From: Lingula anatina
Lineage: Eukaryota > Brachiopoda > Lingulata > Lingulida > Lingulidae
Length of the DNA stretch: 49,624 nt
Direction: 5' to 3'
NCBI RefSeq assembly: GCF_001039355.2
Contig: NW_019775416.1
Coordinates: forward strand, 222,093-271,716
Under the pieces are notes generated by a model. That model was not told the DNA's origin. It was given only the letters and a program-made list of their open reading frames with translations, and searched no databases. Made by a program: the position numbers and the translations under genes. Shown piece after piece: positions 27,101 to 36,439 of this stretch (its first letter is position 1; every line of letters starts with the position of its first letter).

Positions 27101-27772
27101 GGTACTGGTACACTGTCTTAACACGCTATAGGTACTGGTACACTGTCTTAACACGCTATAGGTACTGGTACACTGTCTTAACACGCTATAGGTACTGGTA
27201 CACTGTCTTAACACGCTATAGGTACTGATACACTGTCTTAACACGCTATAGGTACTGATACACTGTCTTAACATATAGGTACTGATACACTGTCTTAACA
27301 CGCTATAGGTACTGGTACGCTGTCTTAACACGCTATAGGTACTGATACACTGTCTTAACACGCTATAGGTACTGGTACACTGTCTTAACACGCTATAGGT
27401 ACTGATACACTTGAGGCTGAAAACTGAGGTAACCCACTGTCTAGAAAAGGACCCCTTTGAATAGGAGTTGTGTCAATTACAGGGTTAAAAAAAGGTCTCT
27501 AATTTCAATACAAGAACCCCCTTCATCATTGCTGACTACATCCCCGCCTACACTTATGCCATTCTTTTTTCATTTCAGAAGAAACGATTCCGGACAAACC
27601 ATGTCCCGAATCCGGTACTAAGACCAGGTCCACCTCCACCACGACCAGCCCCAAGGACCCTCAGTCTAGTACCATCAACAGCGCAGGCTTGACGAGCCGC
27701 TCGGAAAGGGCTATCTCTGCAGGGGGTGCTGTCGTCTCTTTGTTATTTCTCCTACTAGCAGCCTTTCCGTGA
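11629..27772 (+). CDS. ache: Acetylcholinesterase gene with alternative T and H (GPI) 3' exons
   Basis: Secreted or membrane-anchored serine hydrolase that cleaves acetylcholine at cholinergic synapses. Exon model: 11650-13193 (coding part of exon 1), 19205-19392 (exon 2), then either 20797-20939 (T exon) or 27579-27772 (H exon). All junctions are GT-AG; exon 1 ends in phase 2 and exon 2 in phase 1, and both 3' exons open with the two bases needed. The T form has 624 residues, the H form 641. The catalytic domain shows Ser229 in GESAGA, Glu354 in SDEGSYF, His475 in MGVMHADE, the oxyanion stretch GGGFYSG and the choline-site Trp112 in MWNPN. Family knowledge: T peptides assemble on ColQ or PRiMA, H peptides are replaced by a GPI anchor. 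A cholinesterase of broader specificity cannot be fully excluded, but the T and H tails are diagnostic of the AChE/BChE lineage. Exon choice is inferred; no transcript is available. Confidence 0.93.
11634..11641. promoter_or_regulatory. CRE-like palindrome TGACGTCA beside AChE start codon
   Basis: A perfect TGACGTCA lies eight bases before the AChE ATG. If the splice acceptor at 11627-11628 is used it is in 5'UTR sequence; if a promoter lies here it could bind CREB/ATF. The same octamer occurs at 855, 8806 and 8862. Function is not shown. Confidence 0.3.
15676..15962. repeat. 24-bp minisatellite, about 12 copies
   Basis: Unit core CACTGAGATAGTAGATAC plus RAGCCA. Variants ACGAGC dominate at the left, ACCAGC at the right. 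Period 24 keeps three minus-strand frames open, which explains the long repetitive ORFs there. Lies in AChE intron 1. Confidence 0.95.
15961..16070. repeat. 18-bp tandem repeat between two copies of a 30-bp word
   Basis: CTGTATCTTGATTGACAT occurs at about 15961 and 16039, flanking about three copies of an 18-bp unit with core TTTTCTGTACCCCTGTA. A nested tandem structure immediately adjoining the 24-bp minisatellite. Confidence 0.8.
19205..19392 (+). CDS. ache: AChE exon 2: end of catalytic domain
   Basis: Acceptor CCACAG|G follows an (ATT)n/TTG tract that serves as the polypyrimidine region. Translation in the joined frame continues FAKTG with NPNHFPSGE and ends CAFWEHYLPKLVVDT, matching the universal cholinesterase C-terminal core (NPN..., then C-F-W-...-LPKL). 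The Cys in KHCAFW is the partner of Cys437 for the third intrachain disulfide. The exon ends ACAC|GTAAGT in phase 1, the conserved point where cholinesterase tails are spliced on. Length is 188 nt. The acceptor sits only a few bases after the microsatellite. Confidence 0.93.
20797..20939 (+). CDS. ache: AChE T-peptide exon (WAT tetramerisation domain), alternative
   Basis: Acceptor TTGCTATTGTAG|AGG, phase 1, then 46 codons and TGA. The peptide contains DIHEAERQWKEQFHEW and DWKHQYDQY, close to the vertebrate T (tryptophan amphiphilic tetramerisation) peptide, with the DEAERQW-like start and the three Trp residues. A Cys lies eight residues from the end (MKCGGEGGET), equivalent to the intersubunit Cys. 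Known role: four T helices wrap around a proline-rich helix of ColQ or PRiMA. Oddity: spacing between Trp 1 and 2 is the normal six residues, but between Trp 2 and 3 it is seven (an extra Arg), against six in vertebrates. The exon lies 1.4 kb after exon 2 and is the proximal alternative end. Confidence 0.92.
24028..24184. repeat. Compound microsatellite (GC/GT)n-(GA)n duplicated
   Basis: Two consecutive blocks of alternating CGCG, GTGT and GAGA runs, each ending GAAGGGGTCTTC. The shared non-microsatellite end shows that the whole block was duplicated, not just extended by slippage. Open frames through it are simple-sequence artefacts. Confidence 0.9.
25941..27410. repeat. 30-bp minisatellite, about 49 copies
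   Basis: Unit core CTGTCTTAACACGCTATAGG followed by TACTGRTACA. Central copies (about 26100-27210) are nearly identical, with variants (ACTGATA instead of ACTGGTA) concentrated at both ends and one 27-bp copy near 27260 lacking three bases. This edge-variant pattern is that expected of unequal exchange homogenising the centre. Because 30 is divisible by three, a 477-codon frame stays open on the minus strand (LRQCTSTYSV repeats); it has no other protein-like feature and is not considered a gene. It lies in the AChE intron between T and H exons. Confidence 0.97.
27579..27772 (+). CDS. ache: AChE H-type exon (GPI-anchor signal), alternative
   Basis: Acceptor TTTTTTCATTTCAG|AAG, phase 1, giving 63 residues and TGA. 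The reading frame starts ETIPDKPCPESG, with one Cys that would form the interchain disulfide of H-type dimers. A Thr/Ser/Pro-rich spacer follows, then a small-residue stretch ISAGGA (candidate omega site Ser/Ala-Gly-Gly) and the hydrophobic C-terminus VVSLLFLLLAAFP with no charged tail. This is the layout of a GPI-attachment signal. The Cys, the stalk and the hydrophobic end are seen; GPI modification is inferred. It lies 6.6 kb downstream of the T exon, so skipping the T exon is required to make this form. In vertebrates, from memory, H precedes T. Confidence 0.88.
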
Positions 27773-27914
27773 ATACAGTGGACTTTTGCGGTATTGTGAA
27801 AACTGACCTTGAACTTAAAGAATCCTTTCAACCTCGCTGGATACAGAGATATAAGGAGACCTGCTGCCATTACAATGCAACCAACAATGATGCGAACTGC
27901 TTTAATATGCGTGA

Positions 27915-27920
27915 AATAAA
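27915..27920 (+). terminator. Candidate poly(A) signal of the AChE H transcript
   Basis: AATAAA 143 bases after the H-exon stop. It is the first match downstream of that stop; no transcript end can be seen, so this is a guess from position. For the T transcript the AATAAA at 21973 and 22814 are possible but not distinguishable. Confidence 0.3.
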
Positions 27921-28449
27921 CGTAAAGGAATAACACTAAAAAGAAAAAGATTCATGTTGATATAAGGGTTAGTTTGTCGCTTTCCACTGTTTTGTTAAAT
28001 TTCCGGAAATGCAAAATATCCTTGTGTTTTCTTCACTGTTTGAAAGTTGTTTTCGGCTATGATGAAGATCAGGATAAGGTGAGAATTCACGATCTGAAAT
28101 CCTCGCCAGATCTAGTTTCAGCGTCTAGGTAAACTGTTCGGCTCATCATATACAACGCATGACGTCTCCAAACACGTCATGGCAATTCGGAAGTGTCGTA
28201 AGACGTGATTCATTTCGTAATATGATTATAAAATTACAATTCAGTGATTTACTTAAGGATTTAGATATTCCGCGTTGATTCTGAGCGACAAAGATCTCAA
28301 AGTATACTTTTAGGTAAAGAAGTAGTTTTTACTCTATTAGTATATCACGGTCTTAGGTTCCCCATATAAGAACTTGTCTAGCAAATCAACATGCGCCATG
28401 TCACAGTAAACGTGTTACTTATTAAAAGTTTGTAGATATTACAAGTTTT

Positions 28450-28487
<38 letters not shown>

Positions 28488-30061
28488 TTAAATATTAAAA
28501 TATTTGTAGGCAATGTTTGTGAAACACTTAAGGTAATTAATTTAAGTTACATAGAAGTGCTGACATACAAGGGAGCTACACTGAATGATTACGTCATTCA
28601 AAGCTGAAAAAAAAACACGTATATTTCTCTGTTGAGTCTGTGTAATTTGTATATATACATCAGTTCATCTTCTTAAGTATAAGATAAAATGAATTATCCA
28701 TGCACGCATGATGTAAACCTAGCTAAAAAGTTGGAATTCAGTTAGAGAAATTTTAACGATTTTGCATAATCTTCATTTTGTACGTAATCCGAGTGTTCTC
28801 ATATGGCTAGGTATTGATGTCATTTGTATAAACTGGGTATGTAACCATGGTGATCTATTGCAATAATCCCACGTGCCAATCATTTGAATTGATGCAATGT
28901 CTCCCGGGCAACGACGGTGTGCTCCGACCACTTTGGACTTTGTACAAGATCTGATCTCTCTCTTTTAAGTTGTCGTCTGCGCTTTTCAGTTTTCTACAAT
29001 CTACAGAGAAATCTGTGAATTTCGGAAGATAAGCTTAATTAGAACCCAGCTTTAGCAACATGGAACTCTGGTATCCACCCATAGATTTAATGAACGACGC
29101 TATGCGATACCTTTGTAATTTAACACTAAACTGACACATTATTCTAATTGATCGCTTGACTCTCATGCAATTGTACAAAGATTAAATTAATGCAAACTGT
29201 ATTGTGAATAATTTTATGTGTATGAATATTGCAACAACTATTCCATAGAAAATATAAAATTAGATATTAGATGTCTTTAGTCATAAAAAGTGTTGTGATT
29301 TTCATATTTTATATAGCAGAAATAGGAAGTGATAATAGTATTTTTAGAAGTGACAAACGTGTTTATAAACGTGTACAATTGTCGAAGCCATGTCTAGAAT
29401 ATGTATGAGGAGAACTTTGACGTGCAGAGTATTTATTTGTACATATCAACTTTCACATTTTTTTCATAATTAACAGCGTGGTTTTAGATTGGTAGATGAG
29501 GTTTTCTTCTAGCGTGGACTTTAATGCGATTTTGTATTTGTATGGCACTAATAACATTTAATCTTTATAAGATGCGAGTTCTTCAGTGTACACTGCAGTC
29601 GCAACATCGATAAATAATCAATTGTATTTATGTACTTATATAAAAAATAGGGATCAGATTTTCAAGTATTCACCTCGAATATATCTTCAAATCAATTCAT
29701 TGAAATATGACAAAAAAGAAACACCATGAAGAAATTAATTACAAATTTGATTGCAGTAAACCGATCTTGATCCAGTGAAATCGAATTAGATAGTTGCTCG
29801 AGCTAGACAATTATGTTACCTTTATTAAAATTACAACTGTAAGATCTGGAGTTATTAATTTTTCTCATCTTATTCGTGTGCTTGTTGTTTGTCTCGTGGG
29901 GTTTCGTTTGCTCCAATACTGGGCGACATGAACGCCCTGGTCCTCTGTGTAACGTAAGCGCCGTGGGCACATGTTGACAATAAAATTCTTTAAAATATTA
30001 CCAAGAAGAGCTGTTATGATGTTTTTTTCCCTACGGGGCGCTGAAGTTAGTTTCTAGTGTC

Positions 30062-30240
30062 TAGTTTCCAGTTTTGTTTTTCAAAAACGAACCTGGCAAC
30101 TAGAAACTAGATTTGTTTTTCAAAAACGAACCTGGCAACCAGAAACTACTGTCGTTTTTCAAAAACGCACCTGGAAACTAGAAAATGGTTTCGTTTTTCT
30201 AAAACGATTCTGGCAAGAGAACCCAGAATCGTTTTTGAGG
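30062..30240. repeat. 39-bp tandem repeat with self-complementary core
   Basis: About four copies (CAAAAACGAACCTGG-type words at 30082, 30121, 30160, 30199). Each copy contains a palindrome CGTTTTTCAAAAACG, and the flanking AACTAGAAACT words pair with an inverted TAGTTTCTAGT-like word at the left edge. The array can form a series of hairpins. Confidence 0.8.
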
Positions 30241-31138
30241 AAGGAAACAAGAGTGGATGGACGAAGGGGTGACGGGAGATTAAAGTCTACTGCGATCTAG
30301 TAACTTCTACCGAGGAAGTCAGGCAGGGTTTTACGGTCTCTCCTCGCTGTGTGGGGAGACCGAGACGACCAATGCTTGTTGTTTACGACGCACGGACCGC
30401 CGGTCGATTTATACGGGATAGAGGCAGCCTTCAGGGCAGACACCGATCCTTGTCTACAATGAAATACTGTAGGTAATAAATAATAACTTGAACTGATTTT
30501 TTACACAACATGTTGTAGATTTTCTTCATGAATTTTGTTCAGTTAAGTTTTGTTAAGTGATTTAATGAAACAACGCGACCAACATTTTCTTTCAGAATGT
30601 TCAACTTAATATAATAAAAATAAAGACCAATTCTTTAAATTATATTGCTCAGTCTTAATATGTGTGTTTCATTCGTGCATAAACAGTCAAAATATTAATT
30701 CTGTAGAGTTAACTTTTGGAAAATTACCCATGGATGTAACATAAAAGAATTCAATAAACGTGTGAAACTTAAACATTTTCCTTTAAAAATGCCCTTCTAT
30801 GTTTCAAGAAGTAGATAGAAGGAAAGAAAGAAATAAAGAAATATCAATAACCTTACAGAAATTCTGTACTGTAAGATTGAATTAAAATCCTGTATTTTCT
30901 ATAAAATTCCCATCCCTGTTCGTTCATTCGCCCTATGAAAACTGGTTTAAATGCCCAGTCACGCAGTATCAAGTATGTTGACTTTCAAAATGCGTTTTTT
31001 TTATCTGTTTAATTCGGTCGTATGTTTGTGTGACTACATCAATCCTTAATTGTCTTTTCGAGACGGAGACTTATTGTGCCTTATCATAATTAAACCAGAC
31101 GATATAATTCAAACCTAAGCGTTCGCACGGAAAGTAGG

Positions 31139-31277
31139 TGACCTGTTTTTCATTATGTAAATCACGTGCGCGTTTGGGCGAGAAGTGCTCAGATAGGACC
31201 AAGGTCAGTAGAAGAAGGAGAAGAAGGATGTCCCATGCCATATTACTGCTACTGCCACATGTAGACCGAAAAGATGG
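31139..31277 (-). CDS. Candidate signal-peptide exon (unknown secreted protein)
   Basis: On the minus strand a ttgctgctggtttcag-like acceptor is followed by an ATG whose frame reads MAWDILLLLLLLTLVLS, a typical signal peptide, then EHFSPKRARDLHNEKQ and a possible donor CAG|GTCACC. A basic KRAR stretch after the signal peptide could be a processing site of a peptide precursor. No further exon was found and the hydrophobic run is encoded by a CTT/CTC-rich tract that can arise by chance. Function unknown; low confidence. Confidence 0.25.
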
Positions 31278-33872
31278 CACTGAAACCAGCAGCAGTATCT
31301 TGTAAGTTACGTATAGATGATAGAAAATGTACTGTAGCATTTTTTAGTTTTGCATTGACGATATTTCCCCGAATGGTGCACTCTAGGCATAATGACCATG
31401 GGGATATCTAAGTGACGTGAAGGATATTTTCTCTTGGCTTTCCCTCAGTGCCTTTTGGGCACCCTTTTGTTTCTGAAACCATTAGCTTTCCATAAGGGTT
31501 CAATATGACTATCCATTTGTATAATTATAAAGCTTAATTGCCATTTGTAAATTACAACACAAAGGATAGATGTATCAGTAATAAACAGTGATAACATGTA
31601 ATGACAATGTACGGTTTTATCAGATCTTTAGACATTGTTTCATGAATGAGAATTTATTCCTTTAATTCCAGTGATTCAAAGTACCGTTTACGAAGATACC
31701 AAAAGCGTCCTACTTAGAGACACATAACGTGTTCGACACATTCAGCCCCACACCCGTGCCAAGATTGCCATCTGTGCCGCTTGTCTGCTCGTTAATTTGC
31801 AGGGACGACATTTAGCACGGAATGTCATGTTTGTTGTTGGTTGTAATATTCTGCTCAAAAACGTATACCAAATTAAAAGTCGAATAAAACAAGCTTTTTT
31901 ATTTATGAAACTTCTCATAGAAATTAAATCCATACTAAGTGTCCGCCCTGCATGACGTTGGTTTGTTTCTTTTGGTAATTGTATGATACTAAGTCGTAGT
32001 ACAGAGCTCTATCTGTTCATGGTATTATAGGGGTAATTTATGTATTCTTTGTTGTCGGGGTTGTACCGTTCCTTTTCGAACCTGAAACGTTGGGTTTTTA
32101 GTTCTCATTTAACTGTATAAAAATGATAGTGATTTTTTTTAAAATAACCATATATTGATTTCGAAGAAGAGAATTTTTTGTATTTGTCAATGAAAACGTT
32201 TGTGGGCAAATCTGCACCTCGCTGTGAACTTGATGATGTTCTCTTATTCATTTTAAATGATGTTGACTTCCGGAAAGAAAAGACATTGCAACCCCATTAC
32301 GTAAAATACAGAAAGGAAGCTTTTAATTACATTAATCGCGTGTTTAGTTGAAAAAGAGGAAGAGGTGTTAAATCTTCAGCAGACACTTTAATAAAACGTA
32401 TAACACCTTAGAAATCCCAACATTATGTAACGGGCAAAAAGTTCCAACGTTACTGCAGAATTGACCACATGTAATATAACGACCTTTTAACAATTATGAA
32501 TATGGCACTGTGGCTGTGAATAAGCTTCCTCTGGTTCTCGGTGTTTTCAGTGCTGGGCGGGGATCAAATCTTTTTTCTGAAACAAAGGGGACGGGTAAAG
32601 TTTGCCATCCGAAATAAAAATTAATTTCATATTGCAGTGGTAAAATGAAGATTTTCGTTGCGTATATGATAAGAAAACTATTCCTATAGATGGCTAAAAA
32701 AATCCCAGGATTAGGATCATTTATATGCTGTTTAGAACTTGTATTAGAAAACAGAAGTGTCAAAAAACAAAAACGGGAAATATACTTCATTTAGATATCG
32801 TTTGCCCATTAATGTGTTTCTGTGGGTCTGACATCAATCATAGCTCTATGTATTCCATATTTACAAATTCCTTGAGCTGTCTCAAAGCCCAATTTTTGGG
32901 AGGTAATGGGTATTCTGAAAGGATTTTAACAGTCAACTTTTGCTCAAAAAGATAGTGAACAATTAATAATTCTTAAACAAAATCTTTAAAATTAGATTAT
33001 GGGATTTATCATTTCATCTGTTAGAACTAAGGTTCATTCTTACAGTTTGGTCAGTTATTTATTAAAGAATGTTACGGAATTTTCATCTTAAATCCTATCC
33101 TGTTCCTCTAAACGCTAATTTCCTAATTTCGATAATCTACCAAAGTGTATGTAAACCTTAGTATTTCGTTTGGTTTGAATTTTTCAAGTGCAAAGCGTGC
33201 CTTAAACGTGAATAGGAGCGTTCTAGTTAAAGTTTTTGTATTCTTATACACTTTGATTGATATTCGGGAGCAAGGAGTGATTGAGAAAGACAGGATTGGT
33301 TAGATATCACTCCTGCATTCCCATGTTTTGTTGTTTGCGCTTATTAGCACCAGTGAACACCGAGAACCAGAGTTGATTTTAAGTGAATGAGGAAAGTCAC
33401 ATGAAGTACACTGCTTTTGGCGTAACCTTTTCAGTTTGTTTATTATTCTGAATTTGGCAAAGATTTGGATAATCTTGTAAGCCTCCCATGTCTTTATGTC
33501 GCTCCTGATTCCCGTGCTTTGCAAATATAAATTTTCATCCACAATTATGCATTTGTATTATTATGTATGATATTTGTTTTCGGATTTATTGCATAGAAAA
33601 CAAACAACGAAAAAATATAGATTGTCAAAACATCCTGGAATCTTACAAAGGAAGAAATTTTGGCTACTGTTTGTGTGCAGACATCTACACGATGACATAG
33701 AACATGGTGTGCTTACGTGCGCGTGTGCCTTAGTGCACGAATGACGCTTATAGAAGATAAAATGCATTTTTATCCCCGCACTTTTGGGACAAAAGTCGGG
33801 GATCATGTTATCCCGCCCATCCGTGCGTCTGTGCGTCCGTGCGTCTCTGCGTCCGTGCGTCTGTGTGTTAGT

Positions 33873-34361
33873 AATTTCCGCTATATCCTCCTAGACTATT
33901 GCAGGTAGGAAGTTGAAACTTTTGGAATTGGTAGACCCAGCTGCAGGGATGTGCAGGGGCACATTGGAATTTTAGTGCAACAGGGGGTTGGGCTTTCCCC
34001 GGGGGTTGGTTGATTCTAAATTCTTTTCACATTTTAATTTCTGCTAACTCCTCTTGGACCATTAGAGTAAGGAAGTTGAAACTTTGGTGATTAGTATACC
34101 CATCATCAGGGATGTGCATGGGCATTTTGGAATTTTAGTGCCACAGGGGTTTGGGCTGTCCCCGGGTGGTGGTTGATTCTAAATTGTTATCACATTGAAA
34201 TTTCTGCTATCTCCCCCTAGACCATCCGAGTTAGGAAGCTGAAACTTTGGTGAATAGTTTACCCATCATCAGGGATGTGCATGGGCACTTTGGAATTTTA
34301 GTGCAACAGGGGGTTGGGCTGTCCCTGAGGGTTGGTTGATTCTAAATTCTTTTAACATTGT
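33873..34361. repeat. 163-bp tandem repeat, three copies
   Basis: Copies start at 33873, 34036 and 34199 (AATTTCYGCTA...), with shared words GGAAGTTGAAACTTTGGTGA, CATCAGGGATGTGCATGGGC and GGTTGATTCTAAATT. Copies diverge by roughly 10-15 percent by eye, so the array is old. It is preceded by a degenerate GTGCGTCY octamer run (33819-33865). Probably part of a dispersed repeat. Confidence 0.85.
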
Positions 34362-34918
34362 AGATTTTTTTACATTTATATTTAAATACCTTTGGATGAA
34401 GCAGTGATGTGTGTGTGTGCGTACGTGCGTGTGTACGTGCGTGTGTGGTAAGTGGTCCCTAGGGGTGAGCTGCTCTATGGGGAAGTGCGGGGATATGCGA
34501 TGGCTACCCATCGACACCATCTAGTTAAAATTATTAAAACCTCTGAATTTGGACGGAAATGTTTTTGATGTAATTCGATGACGACAAGGTACTTATGTGA
34601 ACTTTGACAAAAATTTGGCCAGTAAAAGTCCATTTTGTTCATTATCAGTTCTTGTGAACGTCTTTCAAATGTTACAATTCATAACTTTATTCGTAAATCA
34701 AAGGATTCTGTATTTTAGTAAAAATGTTTTCAAATGCATGAAATCTTCGACTTGTTTTATTTACAGATACATACTGTTTTTTTTTTTAATTTAGAGCACA
34801 AAATGTTATATTTTCATTATCTATGTAAACTGCTTAATGCAGTGAATAATTAATTTTGACAATAATAAATGTACAAATGCTTTACTTCAAAACTTTCATC
34901 AGTGAACCAAATTTTTCT

Positions 34919-34988
34919 AGCTCGCCTCGAACTCGTCATCTCCTGCTTGATATTCTGCCGTCTAATCTGTTGAGCCACTGGCGTTACT
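34919..34988 (-). mobile_element. tRNA-like SINE head relic
   Basis: Read on the minus strand, AGTGGCTCAACAGATTAGAC resembles a pol III A box region and GACGAGTTCGAGGCG a B box, about 35 bases apart as in tRNA-derived SINEs. No clear cloverleaf, no A/T tail and no target duplication were seen, so this is a degraded copy at best. Confidence 0.3.
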
Positions 34989-36365
34989 TGCCTCTTTCTT
35001 AGTCGGAAGACCCTTTTGTCGCAGTTTAAATTACATATTTGAATTTTTGTTTGCAAAAGGTAATTTGCTGGGACCGAGTCGCGCGTGCTATCCACTCCCC
35101 TAAGTGTTCCCGCTCTCCCACCCCTGGTAGACTTTTCTTTTATAGTAACTAAAGGGAACTTTAGGAGCCTTTGGGAAAACTCTACGTGTTCCAAGTACCC
35201 CAATCGAACCCCACCCTTAGAGTTCCGCTGAGCAAACAAAAACGCCAAGTCATTTTGCATATACTTTGTACATGTAGTTGTAAAGTATTTTATTTGGAGC
35301 AGAATAATCTACCATTGATGTATTCTCATATTTTCAAACATCCATATGTTAAAGATTTTTTAAATATTTTAATCACAACAAGTTTTGAATATTCAATAAT
35401 GTTAAACAAAAACATTTATATCTGTATTACATGTAAGACTGGCTCAAATTTGATTTGATAAATAAACTATCTAATGAACTACTTGATCTTGTAATAATAT
35501 AAAACACTATTTAAGACAAAAATGACAATCAGATTTTAAAATTTCATTTTAACAACAACAACGGCAGATCTAGCAGTAGTCTCACGTCACACTACCGCTG
35601 TAAAAAAAACCCGAAAGACTTACTCTATCACATAACTTTAAAAGTCACAAAAATACTCCAAATTGCCAAAAATTTCAAAATGTGACACCCTTTTAAAAAA
35701 CTTGTACCTGCCATTATTTTTGTTTCATTTTAACCATAAAATGCTCTGAATTTTTTCAGGATATGGCTTTTTCTACATTTAATACGACAAAAATTTTGAC
35801 AGTTATTGCTTGGAATGAAAAACACATTTTTATTATGTTTTTCAAAAAAATTGTCAAGTCGTTTGTGAAATAAACGTTGAACAGCAACCAATAAGTTTAA
35901 ATACACTATAAGAGATAAACTTCAATGGAAAACGTGAAAAAAGAACAATACCCTAGAGACACCGATTACTGAAAAACGCATTTTAGCAATTGCAACATAT
36001 GTAATTATCAAATCTAGGCAAAAAGGAGGGCAAATTATGGCATTACTTATACCAACTTGCATTTATTAAGTCCAAAAATTTGTAAGAAATGTTTTATACC
36101 TTTCTGAACATTAATAATGTTCTCATACGAGAACATAAACATCATTTCTGCACCTGCTGCTCGATATACTGAAAATGCTGCTGAAACAGAATTGTTAAAA
36201 TAGCATCAGTTTTCAAAATGGGAAACTGTGGATCACATGACTGTTTCCTTTAAGCAAAAGTGAGATCCGGTCAACAAATTAATATCACAAATGCAAGTCG
36301 TAATTAACAGATAATTACAAAAATATTGCACATACTATTCACCTTTATTTTAGAAAAATCGGTGA

Positions 36366-36439
36366 TATTACGATTACAATTCAGAATAGCAAATTAAGAT
36401 AAATAACAAAATTTGCTATTCTGAATTGTAATCGTAATA
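36366..36439. repeat. Perfect 30-bp inverted repeat with 14-base loop
   Basis: Arms 36366-36395 and 36410-36439 are exact reverse complements (TATTACGATTACAATTCAGA... and its inverse), separated by 14 A-rich bases. No gene or terminator context. Could be a recent inverted duplication or a small foldback. Confidence 0.9.

Larger units (their letters stand above)
20940..27578 (+). other. T-exon 3'UTR and T-to-H intron region of AChE
   Basis: The first part must include the T-form 3'UTR; its end is not identifiable. Beyond that are AT-rich sequence, a duplicated compound microsatellite (24028-24184) and the large 30-bp minisatellite (25941-27410), whose end is about 170 bp before the H-exon acceptor. 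No other coding exon was recognised. Confidence 0.6.

Noticed and set aside
25958-27391. 477-codon minus-strand ORF of LRQCTSTYSV repeats
   Set aside because: It only reflects a 30-bp minisatellite with a period divisible by three; no start context, no non-repetitive part, and it lies in the AChE T-to-H intron.
25941-27410. CRISPR-like repeat array
   Set aside because: Repeats are head-to-tail with no spacers, in an animal genome; it is a minisatellite.
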